Source of the DNA: CAZMZW01 sp963802275
GTDB lineage: Bacteria; Chloroflexota; Anaerolineae; Anaerolineales; Anaerolineaceae
Length of the DNA stretch: 64,000 bases
Reading direction: 5' to 3'
Assembly (NCBI GenBank): GCA_963802275.1
Contig: CAWDIB010000004.1
Coordinates: 806,001-870,000, forward strand
The first letter of the stretch is position 1, and each line of letters opens with the position of its first letter. Below, piece after piece: positions 36,641-46,535 of this stretch. The notes below the pieces were generated by a model that made no database searches, had not been told where the DNA came from, and saw nothing but the letters and a program-made list of their open reading frames with translations. A program made the translations under genes and the position numbers.

Positions 36641-37739
36641 TAAAGTTCTCCTTGAATGACTGATGGACACTTTATTTCGCTGACAGACAGTTCGCCGATA
36701 AGTGTCATATCGCATTGTTCAGTGCATTTTAAACCGGGCGTCAGATCAAAATGATCCATCCGGAATTTTTTATATTTCTCACCATTCCAAATATCATACA
36801 GTGACTGGTTCTTCGCATCGCCCAGTATGATTTCATTATTGAAATCTTCCACACATTCCACGGATTCGCCATTGGATTTAATGGTCATGGATGACCAGGG
36901 AAAATGGCAGAATTCAATCCAATGAATGGAAGCGGTCTTTTGCTTGTTATCCTCGTACCATTGCTGATCCTGGCTTTTCAGATACACATACACATCCATT
37001 CCCTTGAAAGCGTCCTTCAATTTTTCAAATTCCTCCTGCTGCCAGGATTTGTTCAGATTGATCATGGTAATGACAATGGTGGTCTTAAAATTTCGCTTGG
37101 CTTTGATATCCAAGAGTGCCAGGATATTGCGGTAGCTCTCGGTGAAGTTGGACTTTTGACCGCGGACTTCCTTGTGGCGCAGATCATCCACACTCTCAAT
37201 GGAATACTTGATGTAGTCCAGACCATTCTCAAATGTGCGGATGGTGCGTTCCATATTAATGTTGGCAGGATTGCAACTGAAATAACTGGGCAGCCCCTGC
37301 CTGGTCATGGCTTCCACATAATCCGGAATATTCTTATCCAAAAGGGGATCGCCATAACCATGCAGCACAATCACCCTCGGAATTATATGAAGGAAGAAGT
37401 GATTTTCGCTGACATCATTTTTTGGGAATTTTGTATTTTTCTTCCACAAAGGTTTCCCAGGTTTGCCATTGCTCTTCCGTCCAGGGTTTTAACTGACGGA
37501 TGACGTTATTGAACAGCTCTGCCGACATTGTTTCAATCGGTCGGGTCATCATGGTGGTGCGCGGACACATTTCGCAGCGCATATTGCAGGCATTGGTGGT
37601 TTCAATGTTGTAGACAACCGGTTCGGGATTGCGGAATTCTTCCATCTTCTGCAAGAATATATTCGCGTTCAAATTTTTGACCATTCATCATGGCATATTT
37701 AAGGTCAAAAATTTTCATGTAAAAATCAATATCGAACAT
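36640..37739 (-). CDS. Radical SAM/SPASM protein in the nonulosonate gene set, two frameshifts
   Basis: Iron-sulfur enzyme that generates a 5'-deoxyadenosyl radical; reaction unknown. 365 residues when one base is removed near 37656 and one from the run at 37418-37423. Start ATG at 37739 has GGAGAG upstream and reads MFDIDFYMKIFDLKYA, then joins EEFRNPEPVVYNIETTNAC. The cluster motif CNMRCEMC (CxxxCxxC) follows. The C-terminal part has the SPASM-type cysteines (CVEDFNNE and CTEQCD). Sits between neuA-kdsC and neuB and is coupled to the latter, so it likely modifies a sugar or precursor of that pathway. Confidence 0.8.
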
Positions 37740-37795
37740 TCATCTCTCCAATAACATATTCCCGATTAAAAATCGGGGCGTTATTATACTCTTGG

Positions 37796-39059
37796 TCATC
37801 CCGGATTCGCTACCCGTCTTGATCCTTGCAGTCCATAGAAATCCAGCAGCAGATCCGTCAATTCCCGCACTGCCCCTTCCCCGCCATTTTTTTGTAAAAT
37901 AATATCCGCCTGCTGCAAGACCTGTGGATGCGAGTCAGCCGGCGCAACCGCACAGGCAACCAGTGAGAAACAGGGAATATCCACAATGTCATTGCCAATA
38001 TAGATGGCATGAGCAGGGTTAATGGATTCCTCTTGAAGAAGTTCTGAAAGGATCTGCCTTTTATCCAACACACCCTGTCGATAGGGAATTTTCATTTTGT
38101 TACAGCGGGCTGCCACCACCGGATTAGCCTCGCGTGAAAGTACAAACACCTTTACACCGGTCTTATCCCTCAAGCATATTTAATCCGAGAGCATCTCCGC
38201 GCCTGGCTGCGATCATTTCATGACCTGTTTCGTCAACCCAGACACGGTCATCGGTCAGTACCCCATCAAAGTCCATCACCAGCATTTCAAGTTTTTCGGG
38301 AAGGCGGCGCCGGTTTGACCCAGGCATGACCATCTCCAAATGACCATATTTAACCAAGCGTTCGGCATTTTCCCAATCCAACAGGGTATCAATATCCACC
38401 GTATAGGCAGGGTCAATGACCAATGGACGTATATGCGTACCGCTCATGGATTGTTTTTCAAGGATGACCGAAGGGCGGATGGCATCAATATGGCCGGTTT
38501 GCCAATAGACATCCGGCAATTCCTGGCGAGGGACGTTAAATGCCTCGGCAACCCCCTTGACCGTGATCAGCGGTTTCATCCTGCCGTCCGGTTGGATTCG
38601 CCACATTTTATAGGGATTCTGACCGGCCAAAACCACCCCGCGCACAGAATCAGCGGTTGGATTTTCCAGTAGGATTTTTACCGCTTCATCCACACAATTG
38701 CGCGGACGAACCGGCGAGGTCGGCCTGAGCTGTATAACGACCTGCGGTATGTAATTTTCCTTTTTTTGCAGCCAGGCAAGCGCATGGTGAAAGACAGGCC
38801 AATCAAGGGTGCCATCCTGGGAGTGCCTGGCAGGGCGCAGGAAGGGGACTTCCGCCCCATATTTTCTGGCTACATCGGCGATCTGTTCATCATCCGTGGA
38901 TACAATGGTGCGGGTGACACAAGCTGCCTGCAAAGCGGCGGCAATGCTGTAAGCAATCAACGGATGACCCGCAAAAAGGCGGATATTTTTATGAGGAATG
39001 CTCTTTGACCCGCCACGTGCCGGAATGATGGCCAATACTTCAGTCTTTTTTTGATTCAT
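37796..39059 (-). CDS. CMP-nonulosonate synthetase fused to a KdsC-like phosphatase, frameshifted
   Basis: 420 residues after removing one base at about 38172. Residues about 1-240 form a NeuA-type cytidylyltransferase (IIPARGGSKSIPHKNIR, STDDEQIADVA, LRPTSPVRP). Residues about 265-420 are a HAD phosphatase of the KdsC type (MDFDGVLTDDRVWVDETG, then YIGNDIVDIPCF). The same order occurs in animal CMP-sialic acid synthetase. A phosphatase domain suggests the synthase partner may produce a 9-phosphate. A short inverted repeat (CCCGATT/AATCGGG at 37761-37777) lies after the stop. Confidence 0.87.
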
Positions 39060-39068
39060 TTTTCCAAT

Positions 39069-39911
39069 CTACCAAGCCGTCCAGCCGCCATCCACCACCA
39101 GATTGGCACCATTCATATAGCTGGAAGCCGGAGAAGCCAGGAACAGCAACGCTCCATTTAACTCTTCCACCCCAGCCATACGACCCAGCATGGAACGGGC
39201 GGAGTAATTGCGGATGAATTCATCCGAATGACCATTATAAACCCCGCCAGGCGATAATGCATTGACCCGGATCGGCTGGCCGGCATAATAAGCAGCCAGG
39301 TATTTCACCAATCCAAGGATGGCGGATTTTGTCACCGGATAATCGGCCGGTTTATAACGGGGTGATTTCCCGGCAGATTGATAGATGCTTTGGTCGGGCG
39401 CCACCATGCCATAGATGGATGAGATCATAACGACCACACCACTCCCTGTTTTCAGCATTGCAGGAATGGCTGTCTGGGCGGATAAAAAAGCACCGGTAAG
39501 ATTTACATCCAAAGTCTTTTGCCACAGAGACAACGGATAATCTTCAAACCGGTAATCAAACTGGGCGGGAGATGCGGAATCGATTTTTGGATCAATAGCA
39601 GCGCAGGTGACCAGAATATCCAGACGGTTGAAGTGGGAAAGCGCAAAGTCTGCCATTCCCTTATTCTCATCCGGTGAGGTGACATCCACCTGATATGGCA
39701 AAGCCACCATTCCCTGTGAGGTTAACCTGCCCGCCAATTCCTCTGCTAAATTGAGATCAGCATCCGCGCAAACCACCCTGGCCCCCGCCCTGGCAAGCGT
39801 CTGACAGAATTGACTTCCCAGCAGCCCCGCCCCGCCAGTGACGACTGCCACTTGGTCACCCAAGTCAAATTTTTCCAAAATGTTTTTATCCAATCGCGCC
39901 ACCCTGATCAA
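39069..39911 (-). CDS. SDR oxidoreductase, PtmA-like
   Basis: About 280 residues. NAD(P) motif VTGGAGLLGSQF, TCAAIDPK, ISSIYGM, YPVTKSA and the end MNGANLVVDGGW. The pattern recalls Campylobacter PtmA, a reductase of the legionaminic-acid / flagellin-modification pathway, which fits adjacency to NeuA/NeuB homologues. The start is uncertain: a TTG at 39911 has AAAGG nearby, and GTG or TTG codons further in are possible. Overlaps the upstream Gfo/Idh gene by up to 26 bases. Confidence 0.83.
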   Translation of the reverse strand: MIRVARLDKNILEKFDLGDQVAVVTGGAGLLGSQFCQTLARAGARVVCADADLNLAEELAGRLTSQGMVALPYQVDVTSPDENKGMADFALSHFNRLDILVTCAAIDPKIDSASPAQFDYRFEDYPLSLWQKTLDVNLTGAFLSAQTAIPAMLKTGSGVVVMISSIYGMVAPDQSIYQSAGKSPRYKPADYPVTKSAILGLVKYLAAYYAGQPIRVNALSPGGVYNGHSDEFIRNYSARSMLGRMAGVEELNGALLFLASPASSYMNGANLVVDGGWTAW

Positions 39912-40893
39912 CCTTTACCAGGCAGCCTTGTTGGGAAGAACGATAGACCGCCTCAATCAAGTTTTGGGTATAAATACCATCATCAAGCGAACACACCGGC
40001 TTCTGTGATCCCTGCGCGCAATTTATGAAATGCCTTATTTCCTCCAAAAAAAGGTCGTTTCTTGAAAACCCTTCCTTCAAAGGAAATTGTTCCCACTGCT
40101 TTTCTTTATTCTGAAAAAGGTGAACGACCCCATCGGAATAATTCCAGCGGATAAAGCCATCCGTCCCAATCACCTCAAGGGTATGACTGGGTGGCTGTTG
40201 AATATAGTCCAGGTGGAGACTGCCGATGGTTTTCGAGTGAAAATTCAGGATGATTTCTGCGGTATCCTCCACCTCAATTTCCAGATCGCTCAGCTTGTCG
40301 GTGACGGCTGCCAGCTCATTCACCATACCAAACAACCAAAGCAAATAATCCAAAGGATGGCAAAGGGAAAGGACGACACCTCCTCCAAGGTCCTTGCGGG
40401 CACTGTAACCCTTGCGGTAATCCTCCCTGGGATGCCAGCCTGGCAGATACTCCCCCCAATGGCTGCGGCAGGAAAGTACCCGGCCAATCTGCCCCTTGGA
40501 AAGGATTTCTTTAATTCTTAGCAAGGACGGGTGAAAACGAAATTGAAAACCCACCAGCACCCGTCCCCCGCCACTCTTCACTGCTGATTGGAGCTCGTCC
40601 ATCCCTTGCATCGAATTAGATATTGGCTTTTCCAATAAAAGATGGCAGCCAGCTTTCGCTGCCGGGATGGCAACCATCAAATGCAATGCGGTTGGATTGG
40701 ACACGATAACGGCATCCGGCTTGTATCGCAGGGCAGCATCCATGTCCGTTACCAGCGGAAATGCTTTTAATTCATCATCAGGCGGATAGTTCGCCCGTGA
40801 CCGTAACAGGATGATATCCGATTGACCAAGTGAGACTAAATTGCGCAAATGCCGGCGGCCGATGGAACCCAAACCGGCGATTAAGAAACGCAT
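39886..40893 (-). CDS. Gfo/Idh/MocA family oxidoreductase
   Basis: 335 residues. N-terminal Rossmann fold (FLIAGLGSIGRRHLRNL) and EKPIS of the sugar dehydrogenase signature; C-terminal domain with GGGVVLSLCHPLDYLLW including the catalytic His. Probably oxidises or reduces a nucleotide- or free sugar intermediate made by the adjoining SDR, NeuA and NeuB homologues. Confidence 0.87.
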   Translation of the reverse strand: MRFLIAGLGSIGRRHLRNLVSLGQSDIILLRSRANYPPDDELKAFPLVTDMDAALRYKPDAVIVSNPTALHLMVAIPAAKAGCHLLLEKPISNSMQGMDELQSAVKSGGGRVLVGFQFRFHPSLLRIKEILSKGQIGRVLSCRSHWGEYLPGWHPREDYRKGYSARKDLGGGVVLSLCHPLDYLLWLFGMVNELAAVTDKLSDLEIEVEDTAEIILNFHSKTIGSLHLDYIQQPPSHTLEVIGTDGFIRWNYSDGVVHLFQNKEKQWEQFPLKEGFSRNDLFLEEIRHFINCAQGSQKPVCSLDDGIYTQNLIEAVYRSSQQGCLVKVDQGGAIG

Positions 40894-40914
40894 TTCTTTA
40901 ACCAGGTATCCTTT

Positions 40915-41901
40915 TCAGGCATTGATGATCTTAAACAAGCGGTTATAAAGAGAATAGGCAATTTTCCGCACAATGGGGCTGCGCAGCAAGCGCGTACTCA
41001 TGCGCGGGGCTGACTGGGTATACTTGCTGGCTTCCACGGCAAAGCCATATTGCTTAATCTCGTCTGCCATTTCCGGGTTGATCAAATTACCCAATAAACG
41101 GATGGTGGGCGGATTGGTGCATAAGCGCATATACCCCATTAAATCAACTTGAAGGTCCAATTCACGCATTTTGCCCATCAACTGGCTGTACCAGACTTTG
41201 GGCAGGGCATCCAGGATCACCGATTTGCGGGTGACAAACTGATAATGACCTGCTGAAACCAGAGCTGATAATCCTTTATAGGTGACCTGAATATCCTCCA
41301 GTCCCTCGGTTTCCTTTTGGTATTGTTCCCAGGTGCGACCGGTATTGTCAATATAATGCTGTTCCAGTTCACGCGGGATCAATTTGCCCGTCTTCACCTC
41401 CACATCCGTACGCTTGGCAAAATTCAGTGCCGAACTGATGCCTTCCTTCATATGAGGGCGGATGTACATGCCGCTGACAGTTCCCACCTTTGGGTAAGTC
41501 TCCAAGATTTGAAGGTGTTTTTCCAGCCAACCAGGCAGGAAAAAAATATCGTCATCACTGTAGGCAATGATCTCTCCCGGAGCTGCCTGGAACATGATCT
41601 GCAGCGCGCCGAGTTTGCCAATATTGCGGCTGCTGAGGATGAGATAGTCTATCTTGTTTTCATCACGGAGTTGTTTCAGATAATTGACCACCTGCTCCGA
41701 ACTGTGGTTATCAAAAACCATCAGATCGTAGGGTTCAGGGGTATGCGCCATGAAGCTTTCCAGGCTGGTGCGCATCACCTCAAAGCGGCGCTCAAAATAA
41801 CCGGTGTCATTGGGCATATGCATCAGCATCGCCAGGGTGATCCTGGCCGGTTTGTAATCGGTATTTTGGCTGCGTGCGGGATTCATTCCAATGCGGGGCA
41901 T
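40915..41901 (-). CDS. GT2-like glycosyltransferase, paralogue of 43579-44523
   Basis: 328 residues. LMVFDNHSSEQVVNYL, IGKLGALQIMFQAAPGEIIAYSDDDIFFLPGWLE: a GT-A core with a DDD metal site. A C-terminal extension of about 110 residues is shared with the gene at 43579. GGAG lies 8 bases before the ATG. Donor and acceptor are not readable from sequence. Confidence 0.8.
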   Translation of the reverse strand: MPRIGMNPARSQNTDYKPARITLAMLMHMPNDTGYFERRFEVMRTSLESFMAHTPEPYDLMVFDNHSSEQVVNYLKQLRDENKIDYLILSSRNIGKLGALQIMFQAAPGEIIAYSDDDIFFLPGWLEKHLQILETYPKVGTVSGMYIRPHMKEGISSALNFAKRTDVEVKTGKLIPRELEQHYIDNTGRTWEQYQKETEGLEDIQVTYKGLSALVSAGHYQFVTRKSVILDALPKVWYSQLMGKMRELDLQVDLMGYMRLCTNPPTIRLLGNLINPEMADEIKQYGFAVEASKYTQSAPRMSTRLLRSPIVRKIAYSLYNRLFKIINA

Positions 41902-41920
41902 CTCTTTTTCTCCTTCTCGA

Positions 41921-43375
41921 TCACTTCGTCTTCAACAGCGATAGGATGAAACCAGCTGTGCGCCTGCCGGCACTGGCATCGGTATAAGTACATTCATCGC
42001 GGATGAATTGACGCTGTTTTTCCACATCCTCCTGCGGACTGCGCAGGTATAAGTTGATTAATTCGCGCAATTCCCTTTCATTCATCGCCACCCGGCCTGC
42101 CCCCGAATCAATGAAACGTTTGTGGGTCGGCCAGCCGCCGATCTGGGAGAGCGGCAGGTAAAACCGGTTGGGTTTATTCCAGCCGCCTGGCACATCAAAG
42201 CAGACGCTGATGATGGGGGTTTCATGGATGGAGCATTCCACCACCATGGTTGAATAGACGGTCAGGAAAATATCGGAATAGGCCATCATGGAACTCTTTT
42301 CCGGCATATCCTCCCCGGAATAGTAGCCCAATTCACCGCCCAGGGGAACCGGTTCAACCACATGAACATGGGGGCTTTCCTCAGCCAATTTTTTAATCCT
42401 CTCCCGCTCTCCGGCAAACAAGGGGTCATCCAGAAAGTGATTGGGGTGGAGCCGTATCAAAAGTTGGCAAGGTTCAATTAAATCATCTGAATTGACCAGG
42501 TGCGCCAGAGCTTCGATATTTTGATAGCTGGGGGAAAAAGTGGTGAAACTGCAGGCATAGCTGAGCAGCTTGCGGTTGGGGTTCAGATGATGCAAACGGA
42601 AATATTCATCCTTGGAGATCAACCACTGGTGTTCGAAATAGCCATCATAGGAGGGAATACCGGCGACGTTGACCCGGTTGGGATCCCAATCGGACCCCTT
42701 GACCAATTCTTCTTTTTGAATTTCTGACCAGCAGGTGATCCAGTCAATTTTTGAACCGGAGAGACTATAACTGCTGGGGTTATCCCAACCGACGATGACT
42801 GAAGCGGTTGGAACAGATCGGCGCCAGGCTTCGCGCATTAGAAAACGGTCAATTCTCCAGGCGGGTGTGCTGGCAATCACCAGGCTGGGCTGGTAACGGT
42901 CAAACAATTCGCCATATAAGCCCGGTTCCAGCGGGGTGTAATGCATTTGCAGATCCACCAGACGCTGTCGAATGGGGCGTGAGCGGCGCAGGGCGCTGAT
43001 GGCGATTTTCATCAGGAAAATGATGGAACTGCGCCTACCGGTGGCTTCCATTTCCACCTGGCGCACATGGCTGTCAAGTGCCTGGACATTGATCTTGCTG
43101 GAAGCGCCCACTCGCCGCAGGAAGCTCAGCCACCACTGGGTGGTGGGTGAAACCTGTTCGATATACTGACGAGCTTGCTTCATCTGCAGCCCCTCGATGA
43201 TCAAACCGGGTTGTCCAAACCTTTGATTGATTTTTTCAACCAGTTCATCATCGGTTAACAAGACGACTTCAACCCCCTCGTAGAGCAAGGATGGCACCAC
43301 CCCACTTTGCAAAAAATAGACAATTGCCAGGCCGTGATCGGCACTGATAAAGACGCGTTCAGGATTTGTAGGCAT
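41921..43375 (-). CDS. GT-B type glycosyl/phosphotransferase-like protein
   Basis: 484 residues, soluble. The C-terminal half shows LLIRLHPNHFLDDP, DIFLTVYSTMVVECSI and PIISVCFDVPGG, a pattern shared with CDP-glycerol transferases and capsule GT-B enzymes. The N-terminal half includes RPIRQRLVDLQMHYTPL and VIVGWDNPSSYSLSG. It lies between two paralogous GT2 genes. The 203 bases upstream (43376-43578) are AT-rich and show no gene. Confidence 0.65.
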   Translation of the reverse strand: MPTNPERVFISADHGLAIVYFLQSGVVPSLLYEGVEVVLLTDDELVEKINQRFGQPGLIIEGLQMKQARQYIEQVSPTTQWWLSFLRRVGASSKINVQALDSHVRQVEMEATGRRSSIIFLMKIAISALRRSRPIRQRLVDLQMHYTPLEPGLYGELFDRYQPSLVIASTPAWRIDRFLMREAWRRSVPTASVIVGWDNPSSYSLSGSKIDWITCWSEIQKEELVKGSDWDPNRVNVAGIPSYDGYFEHQWLISKDEYFRLHHLNPNRKLLSYACSFTTFSPSYQNIEALAHLVNSDDLIEPCQLLIRLHPNHFLDDPLFAGERERIKKLAEESPHVHVVEPVPLGGELGYYSGEDMPEKSSMMAYSDIFLTVYSTMVVECSIHETPIISVCFDVPGGWNKPNRFYLPLSQIGGWPTHKRFIDSGAGRVAMNERELRELINLYLRSPQEDVEKQRQFIRDECTYTDASAGRRTAGFILSLLKTK

Positions 43376-43578
43376 TTATGATTTCTATAAAGTTGAGATG
43401 GAAAATTTCCTTATTGAACAAATCTTGCACTATGATCTCAGGAATCATATCTTTTAACGCGTCTATTTTATCGTAAATATCAATTTCTTAATTTATTGGC
43501 CATCCCCCTTAAGCCTTTGTGCTTTTCCATAAATCGCCTTAAGAAATGACGAGGACAATATATTCTAAGACCTGCTTT

Positions 43579-44523
43579 TTATTTTTCGAAATAGATTTTA
43601 AAGATTCGATTGTAAATAGCCATTAAGGTCTTTTTAATAAGGGGAAAATCCTTCCAGGAATGCTTACTTTGATCGGTAGCGATGGCTGGCGGCAAATTTT
43701 TCGGAACGCGATTGCTCATGTTTTGCACAAGCGATGCAGAAGTCATCAAACGCAGGTAAGCGGATTTGTTCATGCGTTCATCCAGCTGCCTGACCTGTCC
43801 AAGCGGTTTATTCATCACAAAAGGCGTGAATTCTGAAAGCACCTTTTTCCAACCGACGAATTGAAAATGATTCGCTCCCGCATATGTCGTCAGACCCTTG
43901 TATTCCAGGCGAACATCCCTGGTGGTTGAATAAATTTCCCTGACCTTTTGGGGGGAATACCCCATTGTATCGGTAAAATCCCGGAAGTCTTCAAAGGAGA
44001 TCAACTGCCCTTCCTCGACCTTTACGGATCGGTTGTCACGCGCCCATTTCACTGTGGAGGAAAAAAGTTTTGGATCGGTACGCATCGGCCGGGCTGTGAC
44101 CATGCCCACCTGCGGATAAGTCTCGAGCACCTGCACACAGGCGGACAGCCAGCCTTTATAAAGCATTGCATCCCCATCGCAATAGGCAATGATCTCTCCT
44201 GGAGCACTCTGGAAGATCATGTTCCAGGCACCACCCTTGCCAACGTTTTTTTCTGAAAGAACCAGGTATTGGATCTTGCCCTGCCGTTCTGAAGCAAGCA
44301 AGAATTCCCGGGTTTCCTGGCAGCTGCCATTATCAAAGACCAGCAGGTCATAAGGAAGGTCGGTATTCTGCCAGATATGCCCAAGGCAGACCCTGAGCAC
44401 TTCCAACGCTTCAGCATAATACCCGCTCAAGAATGGCACAAAAGACAACACCGCAACCGTAATCCTTTTTGGCTGCGCCACATTTTTCATAATCTTGGCA
44501 AGATTTTCTCCGACCCGCATCAA
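43579..44523 (-). CDS. GT2-like glycosyltransferase, paralogue of 40915-41901
   Basis: 314 residues. LLVFDNGSCQETREFLL and AWNMIFQSAPGEIIAYCDGDAML; the metal site reads DGD rather than DDD in the sister gene. The C-terminal extension (about 200-314) aligns by eye with the paralogue. AGGAG lies 5 bases before the ATG. Divergent from the binding-lipoprotein gene at 44619. Confidence 0.8.
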   Translation of the reverse strand: MMRVGENLAKIMKNVAQPKRITVAVLSFVPFLSGYYAEALEVLRVCLGHIWQNTDLPYDLLVFDNGSCQETREFLLASERQGKIQYLVLSEKNVGKGGAWNMIFQSAPGEIIAYCDGDAMLYKGWLSACVQVLETYPQVGMVTARPMRTDPKLFSSTVKWARDNRSVKVEEGQLISFEDFRDFTDTMGYSPQKVREIYSTTRDVRLEYKGLTTYAGANHFQFVGWKKVLSEFTPFVMNKPLGQVRQLDERMNKSAYLRLMTSASLVQNMSNRVPKNLPPAIATDQSKHSWKDFPLIKKTLMAIYNRIFKIYFEK

Positions 44524-44596
44524 TTCTCCTATGAGAGCAATTAGATTCTTACTGTCTTGGATTTATTAATTGGTTTTTGACTAATAATGATTATTG

Positions 44597-44602
44597 TATA
44601 AT
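44597..44602 (+). promoter_or_regulatory. -10 hexamer of the family 5 binding-protein gene
   Basis: Perfect TATAAT on the plus strand; the start of transcription would be near 44609, leaving only about ten bases before the ATG at 44619. The -35 region (T-rich) is weak. Confidence 0.45.
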
Positions 44603-44618
44603 ACTTTCTCTTGCCAAA

Positions 44619-46535
44619 ATGAAAAGTAAGGTTTCTCTTTATTTCGTAATAATTCTTCTGATAGGGTTGGTTTTTGGTTGCCAGGGAAGCCTGGCAACAC
44701 CTACAGCGCAGGAAAGTATCCCGCCCGAAACAAACGCTGCGAGAACGCTGACCATTTGCCTGGGATATGAACCCGAAAGCCTCTATCTCTATGCAGCGAA
44801 AACACAGGCGGCTTGGGGCGTGCTTGAAGCAATATACGATGGTCCCATCGATATCCGTGATTATCAACCGGAACCGGTTATCCTGGAGATGATTCCCTCT
44901 TTTTCAAATGGTGACGCAAAAATAATCCCTGTTCCAGTCACAGGGGGCGACGAGGTGGTGGATATTCACGGGCATCCAATAGCCCTCCAAGAGGGCTCGG
45001 AAATTTTTCCTCACGGGTGCACGGATATGAGTTGTGCCATCCGCTGGGACGGATCAAGGGATCTGGAAATGGATCAAATTTCAGCCACTTTCAAGCTCAA
45101 ATCCGGCATCCAATGGTCTGACGGGCAAGCGCTTAGTGCCGGGGATTCCATTTTTTCCTTTCAAATCGCCAGCGACCCCGAAACGCCCATCGAGAAACGC
45201 GCCATACAACAAACCGCCTCATACAAAGTGAAAGATGAACTTACCGTTGAATGGTCAGGCAAACCAGGATTGCTCACCACATCCTTTGAAAATTATTTTT
45301 GGATTCCCCTGCCCAGGCACACCTGGGAAAAATATTCAGCCAAAGAACTGCTCATACTGGATGCCGTCAATAAACACCCCATCGGCTGGGGGGCTTATAC
45401 CATCGATGAATGGCAGCCAGGCCAGTACATCAGCTTGAAAAAGAATGTCCACTATTTTCGCGCCGAAGAGGGATTACCGAAATTTGACCGGTTGGTCTTC
45501 AAATTCATTAACAAGCAGGGCGATACCAACCTCATGGCAGTCAGAAAGTCCGAATGTGATATCAGTAATCAAACCACGCTCATGCTTGACCAGACTGAGC
45601 GGCTTGAAATTTTCCTGAAATATTACAAGATCCCGGAAAACAAAGCCTTCTTTGGGCTCGGTCCCAACGTGGAATACCTGATTTTCAATACCAGAGAAAC
45701 CAAAAACCAGAATCCGTTGGCGATGGCTGACCTGCGCATGCGGCAGGCCGTTTCCTATTGTGCAGACCTGGCCGGTATCATGAAATCACAGTTTGTCAAA
45801 TTGTTCAATGCACCCGTTTCCTTACTGACCGAGAATAATCCCTTTTATCTCAAAGGGCTGCGATCTTTTGAGGCTGAGGATGGCATTGAAAAGGGAATGG
45901 CCATCCTGGATGACCTGGGCTGGAAGAAAAATGATCGAAATGTAAATACCCCCAGGGTATCCGAAAACATCCAGGGAATTGAAAATGGGACCCCGTTGAC
46001 CATCCGCTTTCTCGCAAACGACAGCCCCTGGCGAAAAACCTTTTCTGATTTAATCATCGCTTCCTTGAAAAAATGCGGATTTGATGTTCAGGCATCCATC
46101 CTTGACACCAACGAATTTCTGGCAGAGAACAGCCGATTTTGGAAAGGTGACTTTGACCTGGCCGAATTCGCCTGGGCATCCGGACGGATTTCACCTTGTT
46201 ATCTCTTTTCCAGTGCTGCCCAAAAGTACCTGGATAAGCCCGAGAACAGGCCTGATTTAAATATTGGAGGTTATGCAAACAAGGAATTTGACCAATTGTG
46301 CATTGCCTCACTCCAACCCATGGTGAATGATACAACCCAGGCAGAAATCCAGGCCAGGTTGCAAACGATTTTCAATCAGGAGATCCCTGCCCTGCCCATT
46401 TTTTCCTATTTCACAGCAGACTTTGCCAGACAGGATTTTTGCCCTTTCTCCAACGACATCAGCGCCCGCAGCGACCTGAGGGATATTGAATTAATGGATT
46501 ACGGCAGCCAGTGCCCGCCCAAACCTAACCGCTGA
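44619..46535 (+). CDS. ABC transporter substrate-binding lipoprotein, family 5 (oligopeptide/nickel type)
   Basis: Extracellular binding protein. 638 residues from the ATG at 44619, which begins the lipoprotein signal (MKSKVSLYFVIILLIGLVFGC). Family 5 features include SATFKLKSGIQWSDGQALSAGDSIFSF, IGWGAYTIDEWQPGQYISLKKN and a late AEFAWASGRISPCYLF. It has no transporter genes beside it and lies alone on the plus strand within the minus-strand glycan locus. Ends convergently, overlapping the next gene by 11 bases. Ligand unknown. Confidence 0.88.
   Translation: MKSKVSLYFVIILLIGLVFGCQGSLATPTAQESIPPETNAARTLTICLGYEPESLYLYAAKTQAAWGVLEAIYDGPIDIRDYQPEPVILEMIPSFSNGDAKIIPVPVTGGDEVVDIHGHPIALQEGSEIFPHGCTDMSCAIRWDGSRDLEMDQISATFKLKSGIQWSDGQALSAGDSIFSFQIASDPETPIEKRAIQQTASYKVKDELTVEWSGKPGLLTTSFENYFWIPLPRHTWEKYSAKELLILDAVNKHPIGWGAYTIDEWQPGQYISLKKNVHYFRAEEGLPKFDRLVFKFINKQGDTNLMAVRKSECDISNQTTLMLDQTERLEIFLKYYKIPENKAFFGLGPNVEYLIFNTRETKNQNPLAMADLRMRQAVSYCADLAGIMKSQFVKLFNAPVSLLTENNPFYLKGLRSFEAEDGIEKGMAILDDLGWKKNDRNVNTPRVSENIQGIENGTPLTIRFLANDSPWRKTFSDLIIASLKKCGFDVQASILDTNEFLAENSRFWKGDFDLAEFAWASGRISPCYLFSSAAQKYLDKPENRPDLNIGGYANKEFDQLCIASLQPMVNDTTQAEIQARLQTIFNQEIPALPIFSYFTADFARQDFCPFSNDISARSDLRDIELMDYGSQCPPKPNR

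Noticed and set aside
36640..37739. Radical SAM peptide-maturation (RiPP) system
   Set aside because: SPASM proteins often mature peptides, but no short precursor gene adjoins it and it is coupled to neuB.
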